DNA of 64,000 bases from Candidatus Krumholzibacteriia bacterium (GCA_029932915.1 JAOZPE010000001.1:96222-160221), one strand, 5' to 3'. Positions 10,006 to 20,651 are shown, counted from the first letter of the stretch. Notes: generated from the letters alone by a model not told the origin. Numbers and translations are program-made.

Positions 10006-13000
10006 GTTGAGCCGTTGTCCGGCGTCCTCGTCTCCTGATCCGGCCGCGGCAACGCCCGGCCGCCGTCGGCCTGTGTCCTGGCCGCTCGTCCTCTGTGCAG
10101 CGGCGGCGATGGCGGCCGCCGTCCTCCACGGCGGAGGGATCTCCCGTGCCCAGGACGACTCTCCTTCGCCTGCGTCCGCTCATCTCTACTACGAGGCCGA
10201 GGAGGGCCGCCGGCGCCTGACGCCGGACGGCCCCGTGGTGTTCCTGGAGGGGAAGGTCCGCTTCACCCGCCAGGGAATGACGCTGACCGCCCAGCGCGCC
10301 CGCTACTACGAGCGCCAGCGCTTCGCCTGGATCAACGGGGAGGTCCATGCCGTCACCGAGTCGCTGGAGGTGTGGGCCGATTCGGTGCGGGTGGAGGAAC
10401 TCACCAACACCGCGTGGCTGTACAGCCGCGTTCGCCTGGAGACCTTCGACGGTATCCTGGGCAAGGGCGACCGTGGTGTCTTCTGGCGCGACCGCGATTG
10501 CATGGCTCTGGCCGGATCGGCCCGCATCATCGACTCGACCTTCACCCTGGAGGGCGACAGCCTCTTCTTCGACCGCCGGGGGGACATGGTGGAGGCCTTC
10601 GGCACGGTGAAGGTGGTCGATACCGAGGCGCAGACCATGGTCACCGGCGAGCACGGCCTGATGTACCGGAGTACGGGCATCGCCTATGTCGATTCGCTGC
10701 CCCGTTTGAACAATCGCAGTGAAGAGGGAGCGACCGCCACGGTCCGCAGCCGATGGATGAGCTTCGATCGTGAACACGATCACAGCCGGGCCGTCGGCGA
10801 TGTCGATTTCCACCAGGGTGAGACGGTGGCCCACGCCGACACGGCCGATTTCCATGGGCGGGATCTGCTGATCCTCACCGGCACTCCCCAGGTGGAACAG
10901 GGGCGGCGCCGGATGAGCGGACGCGAGATCCGCTTCCACTATCGGCAGGGTGAGCTCCACACCATCGAGATCTTCGGTGGGGCCGCGCTCATCGATTCCA
11001 CCCCGGATTCCCTTTCCAGGTCCTTCACCGGCATTCCCCTGGCGAACGAGCTGCACGGTGACAGCCTGCGGATCGATTTCGAGGAAGGGGAGATCCGCCG
11101 CACCCGGATGGCCGGGCATGCCCAGAGCATCTACCTGCCGGAGGACCAGAGCGACGTGGTCTCCGTCAACGAGGCCGAGGGCGACTCCATCCAGATCGAG
11201 TTCGTCGGCGGGCAGGTGGACCGCGTGTCGGTGATGGGCCACACCCTGGGGAACTACCACTTCCTCGAGCGGGAGACCATCCTCCGCGTGCGGGCACGAA
11301 GCGATTCGCTCAGCCGGATGAGGAAGGCACGGCTGGACAGCCTGGCCGCGGTCGAAGGCGTCGATCTGGACAGCTTGATGGCGGTGGAGAGCATCGGGGA
11401 GGAAGGCGAAGGGGAGCTCATCGACTACGAGCACATGGCCGACAGCGTGCACTACGAGGGCGGCAGCACCGCGTTCCGGGTCAAGGTGGGCCGGATCCAC
11501 ATCCACGGCAATGCACTGGTGAGCCATGCCGAGCTGACCCTCACCAGCGACGACATCTACTTCGACACCAACGAGCGGGAGATGATCGCCGAAGGCAGCC
11601 CGATGATCATCGACAACAGCAGCAAGCTGGTCGGCAAGAAGATGGGCTATCTCTTCGACTACAAGACCGGTGCGGTCGAGGACGGGATCACCCGTTACGA
11701 GGATGGGTTCTACTACGGGAAGAAGGTGCGCAGGATCGATGACGAGACGCTGCTGGTGAACGACGGATCGTACACCTCGTGCGACCTGGCGCACCCCCAC
11801 TATCACTTCAGCGCCAGGAAGATGAAGTTGAAGATCGGCGAGAGCGTCGTGGCCCGCGATGTCACCGCGTACGTCAGTGACATGCCGGTCTTCGTCTTCC
11901 CCTTCTTCTTCAAGAAGATCGATTCGGGCCGGCATTCGGGCATCATCTTTCCCAATATCAACCTGGGGGTGAGCAGCCGGGAGGGCCGCTACATCCGCGA
12001 CATGGGTTACTACTGGGCGACCAACGACTACACGGACTTCACCTTCAAGGGTTCCTACAATGAGCGGCGTGATCTCTCATTGCGGATCAAGAACCGCTAC
12101 AAGGTGCGTTACGGTTTCGAGGGCGGGGTCGAGTTCACCTGGACCAATTCCCTGTCGGATGACCAGAAGGGAACCGAATGGAAGTTCCTGGCCTATCATC
12201 GGCAACCCCAGCTCTTCGACGCCTGGAACCTGACCACGAACGTGAATCTCACTTCGAACAACATCACGAACATCGATCCGATCACCGGCAATTCGAACGA
12301 CCTGCTGCCGACCGAGCTGCGCAGCAATGTCACCATGAGCCGGGGCTTCGAATCGGGGATGCGCCTGAACACATCGGCCAGCCGGACGCAGTACGTGAAC
12401 GCCACCGATGACGATCCGACCACCGACAATCTGCTCTACCGGCAGACCCTTCCCAAGGTGTCGCTCAGTTTCAAGAGTCGTCCGCTGCTGGGTCCTGCCC
12501 GCCGGCGGGGAGAGGGCGGAGGACTGGAGCAGATCCTCCGGGACATGACCTTCGGTCAGAGCTACAGCGGCGATGTCCAGATGGAACGGAGGGAAGTCGG
12601 CAAGACCGATCAGCTCAGCGCGGCGGGGAACTGGTCGCTCAGCTACAACCCGCAGTACCGGATCGGTCCCTTCAACTTCACCTCATCGGCGGCCTTCTCC
12701 GAGGCCTACCGGCGCAGTGATCGGTATCAGGAGACGTGGGAGGCGGTCCAGGACACCCTCAAGGACGTCAACGGCGATCCCATTCTCGATCCCAACGGCG
12801 ATCCCATCGTCGAGGAGAGGGCCGAGCTGGTCGACGTGGTGGACGAGACCCTGGAGGAGACCACGCCCAGTCTCTCCTGGCGCAACTCCCTCAACACGAA
12901 TCTCTACGGCATCTTCAACACCCGCATCGGAGCCCTCAGGGGGATCAAGCACAAGTTCTCCTTCTCTGCGTCCTACTCGTGGAGACCACGTCTGGGAGAG

Positions 13001-13870
13001 AAGCAGTTGGCCAGCCAGACCATCGGTCTGAGCGTGGGCAACGAGCTGAGTTTCAAGTATGCCACCCGCTCCCATGGCGGGGGCGGAGGTGAAGGTGCGG
13101 AGAGCGGCACGGGGACGGATGGGGAGGTGGACGGGTCGGCGCCGGTGGAGAAGGAACAGTTCAAGAAACTCGAGAGGTTGTTGACCTGGAACCTGCGCAC
13201 GTCCTACCGGCCGGACAAACCGACCGGCCAGAACTGGGACAACATCAGTTCGACCATCCGCATCAGCCCCGGCTTCACGCGGGTCATCGACTTCACCATG
13301 AGCCAGACCGTCGACCCCTACCGCTTCGACGTCCTCTCGACGAGCGTGAACACCAACCTGCGTCTGGAGGGAAAGGTCGATTTCGGCGGGGAGATCCTCG
13401 AGCGCGAGGAGCCTCGCAACGCGGTGGTGGAGAAGCTGGGGTCGCCGCCGGACACCACCGCGACCACCCGTCCGGAGAATCCGTGGTACTCGGGGGTACC
13501 CAAGGCCCAGCCCCTGCAGCGCAGCGGCGAGGAGAACAGCATGCCGTGGCAGCTGCAGACCCGCGCCAGCATCACCAATACCCAGGGTCAGCCGACGCGG
13601 GCGAGCATCTCGGTGCGGGGAAGCGTGATGCTGCCCATCTCCTGGAACCTCGAATATTCATCCAATTTCGACATCGAAACCGGGAATTTCAACAATCAGG
13701 CCTTCAGCCTCAGCCGCGACATCCACTGCTGGCGGGTCGAGTTCCGGCGGACGGTCACCGACGCCACCGACTTCTCCTTCCGCATCTACCTCAAGGGCAT
13801 GCCCGATGTGCAATTCCGGCGGGGGAACCAGAGCGCGGGTGGCTACTTCAACCAACTGGGCTCCTACTGA
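10006..13870 (+). CDS. lptD: LPS-assembly/OstA-like outer membrane protein (LptD family)
   Basis: OstA-type beta-jellyroll repeats (GKVRFTRQGMTLTAQRARYYERQRFAWINGEV...) and long C-terminal barrel. TTG start overlaps the ROK stop. Confidence 0.85.
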
Positions 13871-14019
13871 GCCCGGCAGGTGAGCGCTCAGGGGCGGCCC
13901 GCCGGTCCCCAGGAAATGGGTGGTCTCAGGTTCCCGAAAAATCGGCGGTTCCCGGGCATTTTGCATTGACAGCCCCCGTGGTTGGGGGCTAATGGGAGGT
14001 CTGAAAGGAGGTCTGTCGC

Positions 14020-14319
14020 ATGAACAAGACCGAGTTGACCGCGAAGTTGGCCAAGAAGACCGACCTGTCCGGCCGTCAGGCCAAGGCGATCATCGACCTT
14101 CTCTTCGATACCGATCCGAAGAAGGGCATCATCGCCTCGGAGCTGACCCGGGGCCGCAAGGTCCAGATCACGGGTTTCGGTACCTTTGAGAGCCGCAAGC
14201 GGAAGAAGAGGATGGGCCGCAACCCCCAGACGGGTGCGACCATCACCATCCCTGCGAGCCGGGTTCCCGCCTTCAGCGCGGGCAAGGCTCTCAAGGATCG
14301 CGTGAACAAGCGGAAGTAG
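14020..14319 (+). CDS. HU/IHF family DNA-binding protein
   Basis: MNKTELTAKLAKKTDLSGRQAKAIIDLL...GRKVQITGFGTFESRKRKKRMGRNPQTGATITIPASRVPAFSAGKALKDRVN; RBS aggaggt. Confidence 0.96.
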   Translation: MNKTELTAKLAKKTDLSGRQAKAIIDLLFDTDPKKGIIASELTRGRKVQITGFGTFESRKRKKRMGRNPQTGATITIPASRVPAFSAGKALKDRVNKRK

Positions 14320-14375
14320 CCCTTTCGCCGTTCGCGGTCCTGGATCCGCCCCTCCTGTGCCCAGATCCACATTCG

Positions 14376-14406
14376 ACGGGGCCTCCGCACGCTGCGGGGG
14401 CCCCGT
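14376..14406 (+). terminator. GC-rich hairpin terminator after HU gene
   Basis: ACGGGGCCtCCGC-ACGC-TGCGGgGGCCCCGT inverted repeat about 57 nt after the HU stop. Confidence 0.6.
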
Positions 14407-14707
14407 TCTGGTCGGGGTGTCCCGTCTTCCAGGCTCGTCTCCTTCGGGTGCCCGCGCGGCCGGCCCGCGCAGCGCCCCGCGTGTCCGCCGCCTTCGGCCG
14501 CTCCCTTCCTCTCCATGCCGCAAGGCAGGTGGAACCCCATCCGCCGGGCGGTGTTGAAGAGGAGAATGTGCCCGGCGTCGGGGGGTTCACCGGGTGGTGG
14601 GCGACGACGGGGCCGAGTTGCCGATTGCCAGGGAGGAGGCGTTCTTGCTAAGATGCTGCCGGACCCGGCTGTGGCCGGGTTCTCCCGTTACCTCCTGGAG
14701 GATGATC

Positions 14708-16066
14708 ATGCACAGATGGTGGATGCCGGCAAGCTGGCTCGCTCTGGTGGCAGCGTTGGCGCTGTCGACGTCTTCGCCCGGGGCGGAGGATTTCGTCGAC
14801 CTGACGTTGACCTTCCAAGGCGCGGTGCACGGTGAGATCGCGCCCTGTGGGTGAAAATCGAAACCGATGGGTGGGCTGGCCCGGAGGGCCGCCATTTTCC
14901 AGTTGATCGCCAAGGATCATCCCCATGTCCTCCACCTGGACGCGGGGAACATGTTCGGCCGCCGCACCGAGGCGGCCAGGGCCCAGACCGTCTTCCTCCT
15001 CGATGAGGTCGAAAAGCTCGGCTACGAGGTGCTGGGCGTCGGCCAGTGGGATCTCAACTACGGACTGGACTTCCTGAGGGAACAGGCCGCCAAGCACGGC
15101 TTCCACTACGTCTGCGCCAATCTCCACCTGGGGGACGATTCCGAGCTCCTCTTCGATCCCTATGCAGTGGTGAAGGTCAACGGCATCCGGGTGGGCATCA
15201 TCTCGGTGCTCGGCCAGAGCAACGACCAGCGCTACAAGATCGTCACGATGTCGCCGAAGGTGGACGACTTCGTGGTCGACTCTCCGCGGGACGCGCTCGA
15301 GAAGTACGTCCCCGAGTTGCGCAAGAAGTCCGATCTCGTCGTGCTCCTGTCCAACGCCAACGCGCGGGACACCCGCCAACTGCTGCTCGACCTGGGGCCG
15401 GAGGCCGCGGTGGACATCTGCGTGGAGGGAGCCGATTCGAAACAGTATCGCCGCCTGAACAAGGTGGGCGACACCTATCTGGTCTCGGCCAATCCGCAGG
15501 GCAAGTATCTCGGCCAGCTCGACCTGATGCTCAGCCATGACGGGAAGATCCAGGATGCGGTGCTGAAGATCCACGAGTTGGGGAAGCAGGCGCCCGAGGA
15601 CGAGACGATCAAGAAGCGGGTGGACACCTTCCTGGAGGCCAACAAGCAGAAGGGCCACACCGCCCGGCTGAAGCCGACGCCGACCATGGGCGACCCCAAC
15701 GAACACTTCCTGGGCGTCCAGCGCTGCGCGAACTGCCACAAGAAGGAATACGAGGTGTTCCGTACGAGCGCGCACGCCAAGGCCTGGCAGACCCTGGTGT
15801 CGAAGGGGCAGACCAACAATCCCGAGTGTGTCGCGTGTCACGTCACCGGCTGGAACTGGTACGGAGGCTACGATCCCGGCGTGGCGACCGACGGCCGGAA
15901 CATTCTCTTCAACGTCCAGTGCGAGGCCTGTCACGGGTACGGGAGTGAACACACCCGCGACGGTCAGTGGGCCAAGAAGGCGAAGGACTCCTGTGTGCAA
16001 TGCCACACCGAGAAATTCGATCCCGACTTCGACTACGAGACCCGCTGGTCGGCCATCGCCCACTGA
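14708..16066 (+). CDS. Probable selenoprotein: UshA/5'-nucleotidase-like N-terminus + tetraheme cytochrome c554-like C-terminus; in-frame TGA (Sec) at 14852-14854
   Basis: ORFs 14594-14854 and 14867-16066 share frame. Read-through gives MHRWWMPASWLALVAALALSTSSPGAEDFVDLTLTFQGAVHGEIAPCG-U-KSKPMGGLARRAAIFQLI...; signal peptide, RBS-like tggagg, and four CXXCH motifs (CANCH, CVACH, CEACH, CVQCH). Confidence 0.82.
14852..14900 (+). promoter_or_regulatory. Candidate bacterial SECIS element
   Basis: TGA then GGC-(T bulge)-GGCCC-GGA-GGGCC-GCC hairpin (14874-14893), closed by GAAAAT(14853-58)/ATTTTC(14894-99). Apical loop begins 28 nt after the TGA, with G first. Confidence 0.72.
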
Positions 16067-16092
16067 TCGACCGGTCCCCTCCGGTTCAGTCC

Positions 16093-16119
16093 GCGCCCGG
16101 GGATGCCATCTCCGGGCGC
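16093..16119 (+). terminator. Hairpin terminator downstream of the multiheme gene
   Basis: GCGCCCGG...CCGGGCGC 8-bp inverted repeat followed by gccggcgtttt. Confidence 0.55.
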
Positions 16120-16147
16120 CGGCGTTTTCCCCCGGTGAAGGAGCATC

Positions 16148-16924
16148 GTGATGCGTCCCGTGCTGCCCTTGCTCTTGGTGCTCTTGCTGTGGCCGGCGGG
16201 ATCGTCCGCCCAGGAGGTGTTCTCGTGGTGGCGGCGTGGGCTCATCGATCTCGACCTGCGGGCCGGCTCGTGGGTCGAGGTGGTCGATGAGGAGATGGCC
16301 GAGGGGGAGCTCTCCACCCAGCGGATCCGGGTGACCGTCCTGGCCGACGCCGCCGAGGGGGGGCATTGGATCGAGCTGTGGTATCCCGAACAGGGAGAAG
16401 GCTATGTCCTTCGGGTGGGCGACGAGGAGGAGCTTCGCACGGCGGAGATCCTCGACGGCCTGCAGGAGATCTACCACCTCCTGCCGGCCGGTGCGGTGAA
16501 GAAGGAGGACGTGGGGAAGGTGAGGGAGCAGCGCCTGCTCCGCCGCCAGTTCGAGGATCCCTTCCTCGCGCCGGCCGTCACCCGCCGCGCGATGTCCGAC
16601 ACGGTGATGGCGGGTCAGCGGCTCTCCCGCGAAGAGGTTCGGCTCAGCGAGACCCGGCGGGACACGGTGGACATGGGGCGCCGGCGCCTGGTCTACCGCA
16701 ACGAGATCGAATCGGTGGCCGAGATCTCCCCGCAGATCCCGGTCTTCGGCCTCCTTCGCGCCCGCACCACCACGGTCCTGTCGGCCGAGGGGGAGGGCCG
16801 CGACACGCCGCCTCCGCTGGTCACCCGAAGGGAACTGCGCTGCGTCGACTTCGGGCGGAAGGTGCCGGCTCCGGGCCTTCCCGACGGGGTGCGTGCGCTG
16901 CGTTCCCCGCCCGAGGGGCCGTGA
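16148..16924 (+). CDS. Secreted hypothetical protein
   Basis: 258-aa ORF with N-terminal signal peptide (MMRPVLPLLLVLLLWPAGSSAQ); no family recognised. Confidence 0.6.
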   Translation: MMRPVLPLLLVLLLWPAGSSAQEVFSWWRRGLIDLDLRAGSWVEVVDEEMAEGELSTQRIRVTVLADAAEGGHWIELWYPEQGEGYVLRVGDEEELRTAEILDGLQEIYHLLPAGAVKKEDVGKVREQRLLRRQFEDPFLAPAVTRRAMSDTVMAGQRLSREEVRLSETRRDTVDMGRRRLVYRNEIESVAEISPQIPVFGLLRARTTTVLSAEGEGRDTPPPLVTRRELRCVDFGRKVPAPGLPDGVRALRSPPEGP

Positions 16925-16979
16925 TCTGTGTTACAATTGGGTTCCTTTCCTCTTCCGGTGATCGACCACGGAGAATCCG

Positions 16980-17810
16980 GTGGAATCCAGCCTCGAACTT
17001 CGCAGGGAAGATCTGGAGAGTCTGCGCCGCCGCGCGCAGGCGTATTTCCTGCGGGTGAACCGTCCGGTGGCGAGCCAGGAACTGGCCCGGCATCTCTTCC
17101 GGCTTCGGCCGAACGAATCCATCTCTCCTCTGCTGATCCGGACCCTGCTGGGGCGTGACCGTCGTTTCCAGCGGACCCACCGGGAATTCTGGGAGCTGGC
17201 CCGCTCTCCCTATCGCTACCTGCGTCTGGAGGACGCCACCTTCACCGTGGTCGATCTGGAAGCCACCGGCAGTTCGGTCGCGGCCGACCGGATCATCGAG
17301 GTCGGAATGGTCAGGATCGAGCGCAAGCGGATCCAGAGGCGTTTCTCCAGTCTGGTGAACCCTCTTCGTCCCGTTCCCCGGTGGATCCGTCATCTCACCG
17401 GGATCGAGGATGCCATGCTGCAGGACGCGCCGCGCTTCCACCAGCTCGCACCGAGGATCCTCGAGCTCATGGACGGAAGTATCTTCGTCGCCCACAACGT
17501 CGACTTCGACTACCCCTTCCTCCACCGGCAACTCGAGCAGGCTGGCCATCGGCTCGAGCCCATGCCTCAGCTCTGCACCGTTCGGCTCTCCCGCCGTCTG
17601 CATCCGGAGTGGGGCCGCTTCCGTCTGGAAGCGGTGGCGCGTCGCCTGTCCATTCCCATGTCCACCCGTCACCGGGCGCTCTCGGACGCGACGGCCACCG
17701 CCTGGGTCCTCCTGGAGGAACTCGAGGAGATGGAGCGCGCGGGTGCGGCGACGGTTGGGGAGGCCCTGGCCATGGCCTGGTCTGCGGCTCCGTCGGCATC
17801 GAGGAGCTGA
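16980..17810 (+). CDS. DnaQ-like 3'-5' exonuclease
   Basis: TFTVVDLEATGSSVAADRIIEVGMV (ExoI), FVAHNVDFDYPFLHRQ (ExoII), HRALSDATATAWVL (ExoIII). Confidence 0.88.
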   Translation: MESSLELRREDLESLRRRAQAYFLRVNRPVASQELARHLFRLRPNESISPLLIRTLLGRDRRFQRTHREFWELARSPYRYLRLEDATFTVVDLEATGSSVAADRIIEVGMVRIERKRIQRRFSSLVNPLRPVPRWIRHLTGIEDAMLQDAPRFHQLAPRILELMDGSIFVAHNVDFDYPFLHRQLEQAGHRLEPMPQLCTVRLSRRLHPEWGRFRLEAVARRLSIPMSTRHRALSDATATAWVLLEELEEMERAGAATVGEALAMAWSAAPSASRS

Positions 17811-17958
17811 GCTGCATCCAACCCACTTCCTTCTCCCCGGCCGTTCCTCCCTCGGGGTGGGGCGGTTGACGCGGACCTTTCCGAGGTGGTAGCGTGCGGC
17901 CGCAGCCACGCCGCACCCATCGTCGTGAAAGGAGCCAGGGCCCGACGGCCCGCCGTCC

Positions 17959-18993
17959 ATGAGTACCCAGGAAGGAAGCCGCGATCTGCGGGTCTACGAA
18001 GTCATCACCGATGCCATCGGCCATACCCCACTGGTGCGTCTGCACAAGTTGCCCGATCCCGATGGGGCGAAGGTCTACGTGAAGGTGGAGATGATGAATC
18101 CCGGCGGCAGCGTGAAGGATCGGATCGGTGCCTCCATGCTCGACGCGGCCGAGAAGGAAGGACTGCTGCGTCCGGGCGGAACGGTGGTGGAATCGACCAG
18201 CGGGAACACCGGGGTGGGCCTGGCGCTCTCCTGCGCGGTGAGAGGATACAAACTCATCTGCACCATGCCGGACAAGATGAGCCAGGAGAAGATCGATCTG
18301 CTGAGGGCCATGGGCGCCGAGGTCATCGTGACGCCGACCGCCGTCGCGGCCGACCATCCCGACAGCTACTACTCGGTGGCCAAGAGGATCGCCGAGAGCA
18401 CCGAGAACTGCTACTGGACGAACCAGTACTTCAACGACGCCAACCCCCGCGCGCACTACGAGACGACCGGCCCGGAGTTGTGGGAACAGACCGAAGGCAG
18501 GATCTCCGCCTTCGTGGCCGGGATGGGCACCTGCGGCACGGTCAGCGGAACCGGTCGTTACCTGAAGGAACAGAACCCGAAGGTGCGGATCGTCGGGGTC
18601 GACGCCGTCGGCAGCGTGCTCAAGCAATGGTTCGACACCGGTGAGATGGGTGACGCCCACCCCTACAAGGTGGAAGGGATCGGCGAGGACCTCATTCCCA
18701 GTGTGTTCTACCGGGATGCGGTGGACGAGGTCCGTCAGATCGACGACAAGACCTCGTTCCTCACCACTCGCCGTCTGGTGAAGGAAGAGGGAATCTTCGC
18801 CGGTGGTTCGAGCGGGGCAGCGGTGGCGGCAGCCATCGATGTCGCGCGCGAGATGAAGCCCGATGACATCGTGGTTGCTCTGTTGCCCGATTCGGGTAGC
18901 AAGTACATCTCGAAGATCTTCAACGACGAGTGGATGCGTGAGAACGGTTTCCTCGACGAAGAGGAAGGGAAGTCGGCGAGTGGAGCCGAGTGA
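17959..18993 (+). CDS. PLP-dependent cysteine synthase / cystathionine beta-synthase family protein
   Basis: IGHTPLVRLHKL...MMNPGGSVKDRIGASMLDAAEKEG...VESTSGNTGVGLAL...GTCGTVSGTGRYLKEQNP...GGSSGAAVAAA. Confidence 0.94.
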   Translation: MSTQEGSRDLRVYEVITDAIGHTPLVRLHKLPDPDGAKVYVKVEMMNPGGSVKDRIGASMLDAAEKEGLLRPGGTVVESTSGNTGVGLALSCAVRGYKLICTMPDKMSQEKIDLLRAMGAEVIVTPTAVAADHPDSYYSVAKRIAESTENCYWTNQYFNDANPRAHYETTGPELWEQTEGRISAFVAGMGTCGTVSGTGRYLKEQNPKVRIVGVDAVGSVLKQWFDTGEMGDAHPYKVEGIGEDLIPSVFYRDAVDEVRQIDDKTSFLTTRRLVKEEGIFAGGSSGAAVAAAIDVAREMKPDDIVVALLPDSGSKYISKIFNDEWMRENGFLDEEEGKSASGAE

Positions 18994-19113
18994 CTTGACG
19001 TCACGGCCCCGCTTCCGTATGATCGGCCCTGCCGTTGGTTGCTTCTGTGTGTTCAGCTTCCTGAGCAACGGTGACGTTCGAGGTAAGTGATGATTCAGTC
19101 TCAGGGAGGGAAG

Positions 19114-19299
19114 ATGACGAAGTCGGAAGACTCGACCCTGGTCAAGGAAAAACGCTTCGTAAGGTATGATCAACTCATTGCAAAGGCTGAACGAGAGGGA
19201 CGGATCAACGGGAACTACCGGTGCCTCGTTTGCGGAATGCGTTACCACACCAAGGAAGAGGCCGAGGACTGCTGCAAGATCGTGGGCACATCGCGGTAG
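19114..19299 (+). CDS. Small CxxC/CC zinc-finger-like protein
   Basis: ATG 19114; MTKSEDSTLVKEKRFVRYDQLIAKAEREGRINGNYRCLVCGMRYHTKEEAEDCCKIVGTSR. Confidence 0.65.
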   Translation: MTKSEDSTLVKEKRFVRYDQLIAKAEREGRINGNYRCLVCGMRYHTKEEAEDCCKIVGTSR

Positions 19300-19329
19300 G
19301 ACTCGTCATCCCGGGAAGATCGATCACCC

Positions 19330-19716
19330 ATGTCGCCACAGGACACTCTGATGCGCCAATACTGCTCGGTGTGCAAGGACCACCTCGAGATGACGGTGGT
19401 GAGCGACACCAGCGAGGACGGTGTGATCTGGCTGAAGTGTCCACGCTGCAAGGGAATCCTGCCCTACATGGAAGACGTGGAGGGGGAAGAGGATGCCGCC
19501 TCCGGTGCCGAGGACGCACTCGACGAAATCGACATCAGCCGGGCCGTGCCCTATGACCCTTCGCGCGACTACGAGGTGGGCGATGTGGTCCACCATCGGG
19601 GGTGGGATGACTACGGAGTGGTCATCGAGAAGGTGACGCTTCCGGGAAATCGGCAGACCATCCGGGTTCGCTTCAGTGAACACGGTGTGATCCAGCTCAT
19701 CGTCGGCGAGAGTTGA
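19330..19716 (+). CDS. Zinc-ribbon protein with C-terminal small beta-barrel (CarD/DUF3553-like) domain
   Basis: CSVCKDH...WLKCPRCKG ribbon, then YEVGDVVHHRGWDDYGVVIEKVTLPGNRQTIRVRFSEHGVIQLIVG. Confidence 0.7.
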   Translation: MSPQDTLMRQYCSVCKDHLEMTVVSDTSEDGVIWLKCPRCKGILPYMEDVEGEEDAASGAEDALDEIDISRAVPYDPSRDYEVGDVVHHRGWDDYGVVIEKVTLPGNRQTIRVRFSEHGVIQLIVGES

Positions 19717-19757
19717 TCCTCCCGCACGGCTCCTGGCCCCCACCGGGGGAATGACAG

Positions 19758-20600
19758 ATGAACACCCTCGTTCGGGTCGCGGTGACCGTTCTGCTTCTGT
19801 CGTCCGCCGCGGGAGGGACCCGTGCGGCCGTCGGTGTGCATCAGCCGCTCATGCCCCCGGTGCCTTTCGATCCCCTCGACTTCCCCGATCGCTCCAGTCC
19901 CATCGATCTGCAGGCGTGTGTCTACCGTCTCGGCGACGGCACCCGGGCGGAGTGGTACCACCTCAACGGGTGGACGCGGCTGACCTCGCGGGTCTCCCTG
20001 GGCGGCGGGATCAGCTATACGATGCTCGAGGAGGACGGTGAGGTGGGCAACGGGGGTGCGCCGGCCTGGGTGGCCCTGTCCACCCATCTGGGTGGCCCAG
20101 GACGCTTCGGCCTGGCCTTCGACATCGATGGCACCGTTCCCTTCGGCGACGACGACCTCTACCCCGTCTCCAGTGATGCAGCCTCGGTGGGGCTGCGTGT
20201 ACGCCTGTCGCCGGGGTGGGTGGCCGGGGGGCGAAGCTGGATTGGCTGGAGGACGCGCCGGGTGTCGCCTCCGAGCAAGGGGAATCGCCCCGATGGGCGT
20301 CCGGGGGAGGATTGGCCCTCGGGCAGCGCTCTCGTGGCCGGCTGGCACACGGTGACCCCGCGCTGGGACGGGGCACTCATCATCCGCTACGACATGGCCG
20401 GCCTGCCCGAGACCTTCTGGTACCAGGGAGAGGCCACCTGGTATCCCACCGGGGATCTGGGCCTGAGGGTGGGGGCTGCGGCCACCAGCGGTCCCGCCGA
20501 GCATCGCCCCATGGACTGGTCGTGGCTGGTCGGGGTCCGGTGGCGGCCGGCGGCGGTCCACGCCGTTCCGGGGGCAGGAGACCTTCCTGCCGGAAAATAA
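19758..20600 (+). CDS. Putative outer membrane/secreted protein (DUF3187-like)
   Basis: Signal peptide MNTLVRVAVTVLLLSSAAGGTRA and alternating beta-strand pattern (LGGPGRFGLAFDIDGTVPFGDDD...). Confidence 0.55.
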   Translation: MNTLVRVAVTVLLLSSAAGGTRAAVGVHQPLMPPVPFDPLDFPDRSSPIDLQACVYRLGDGTRAEWYHLNGWTRLTSRVSLGGGISYTMLEEDGEVGNGGAPAWVALSTHLGGPGRFGLAFDIDGTVPFGDDDLYPVSSDAASVGLRVRLSPGWVAGGRSWIGWRTRRVSPPSKGNRPDGRPGEDWPSGSALVAGWHTVTPRWDGALIIRYDMAGLPETFWYQGEATWYPTGDLGLRVGAAATSGPAEHRPMDWSWLVGVRWRPAAVHAVPGAGDLPAGK

Positions 20601-20651
20601 ATTTACGGACGATAACTTGTTTTCTGCCTTGAAGATGGCGTAGAGTCACAA

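Noticed and set aside
9803-11935. 710-aa reverse ORF opposite lptD
   Set aside because: Shadow ORF with no recognisable domain.
14594-14866. Interpreting the TGA at 14852 as a pseudogene nonsense mutation or splitting into two genes
   Set aside because: The stop replaces a conserved motif Cys, the signal peptide and hemes are on opposite sides of it, and a SECIS-like hairpin follows. Read verification is still needed.
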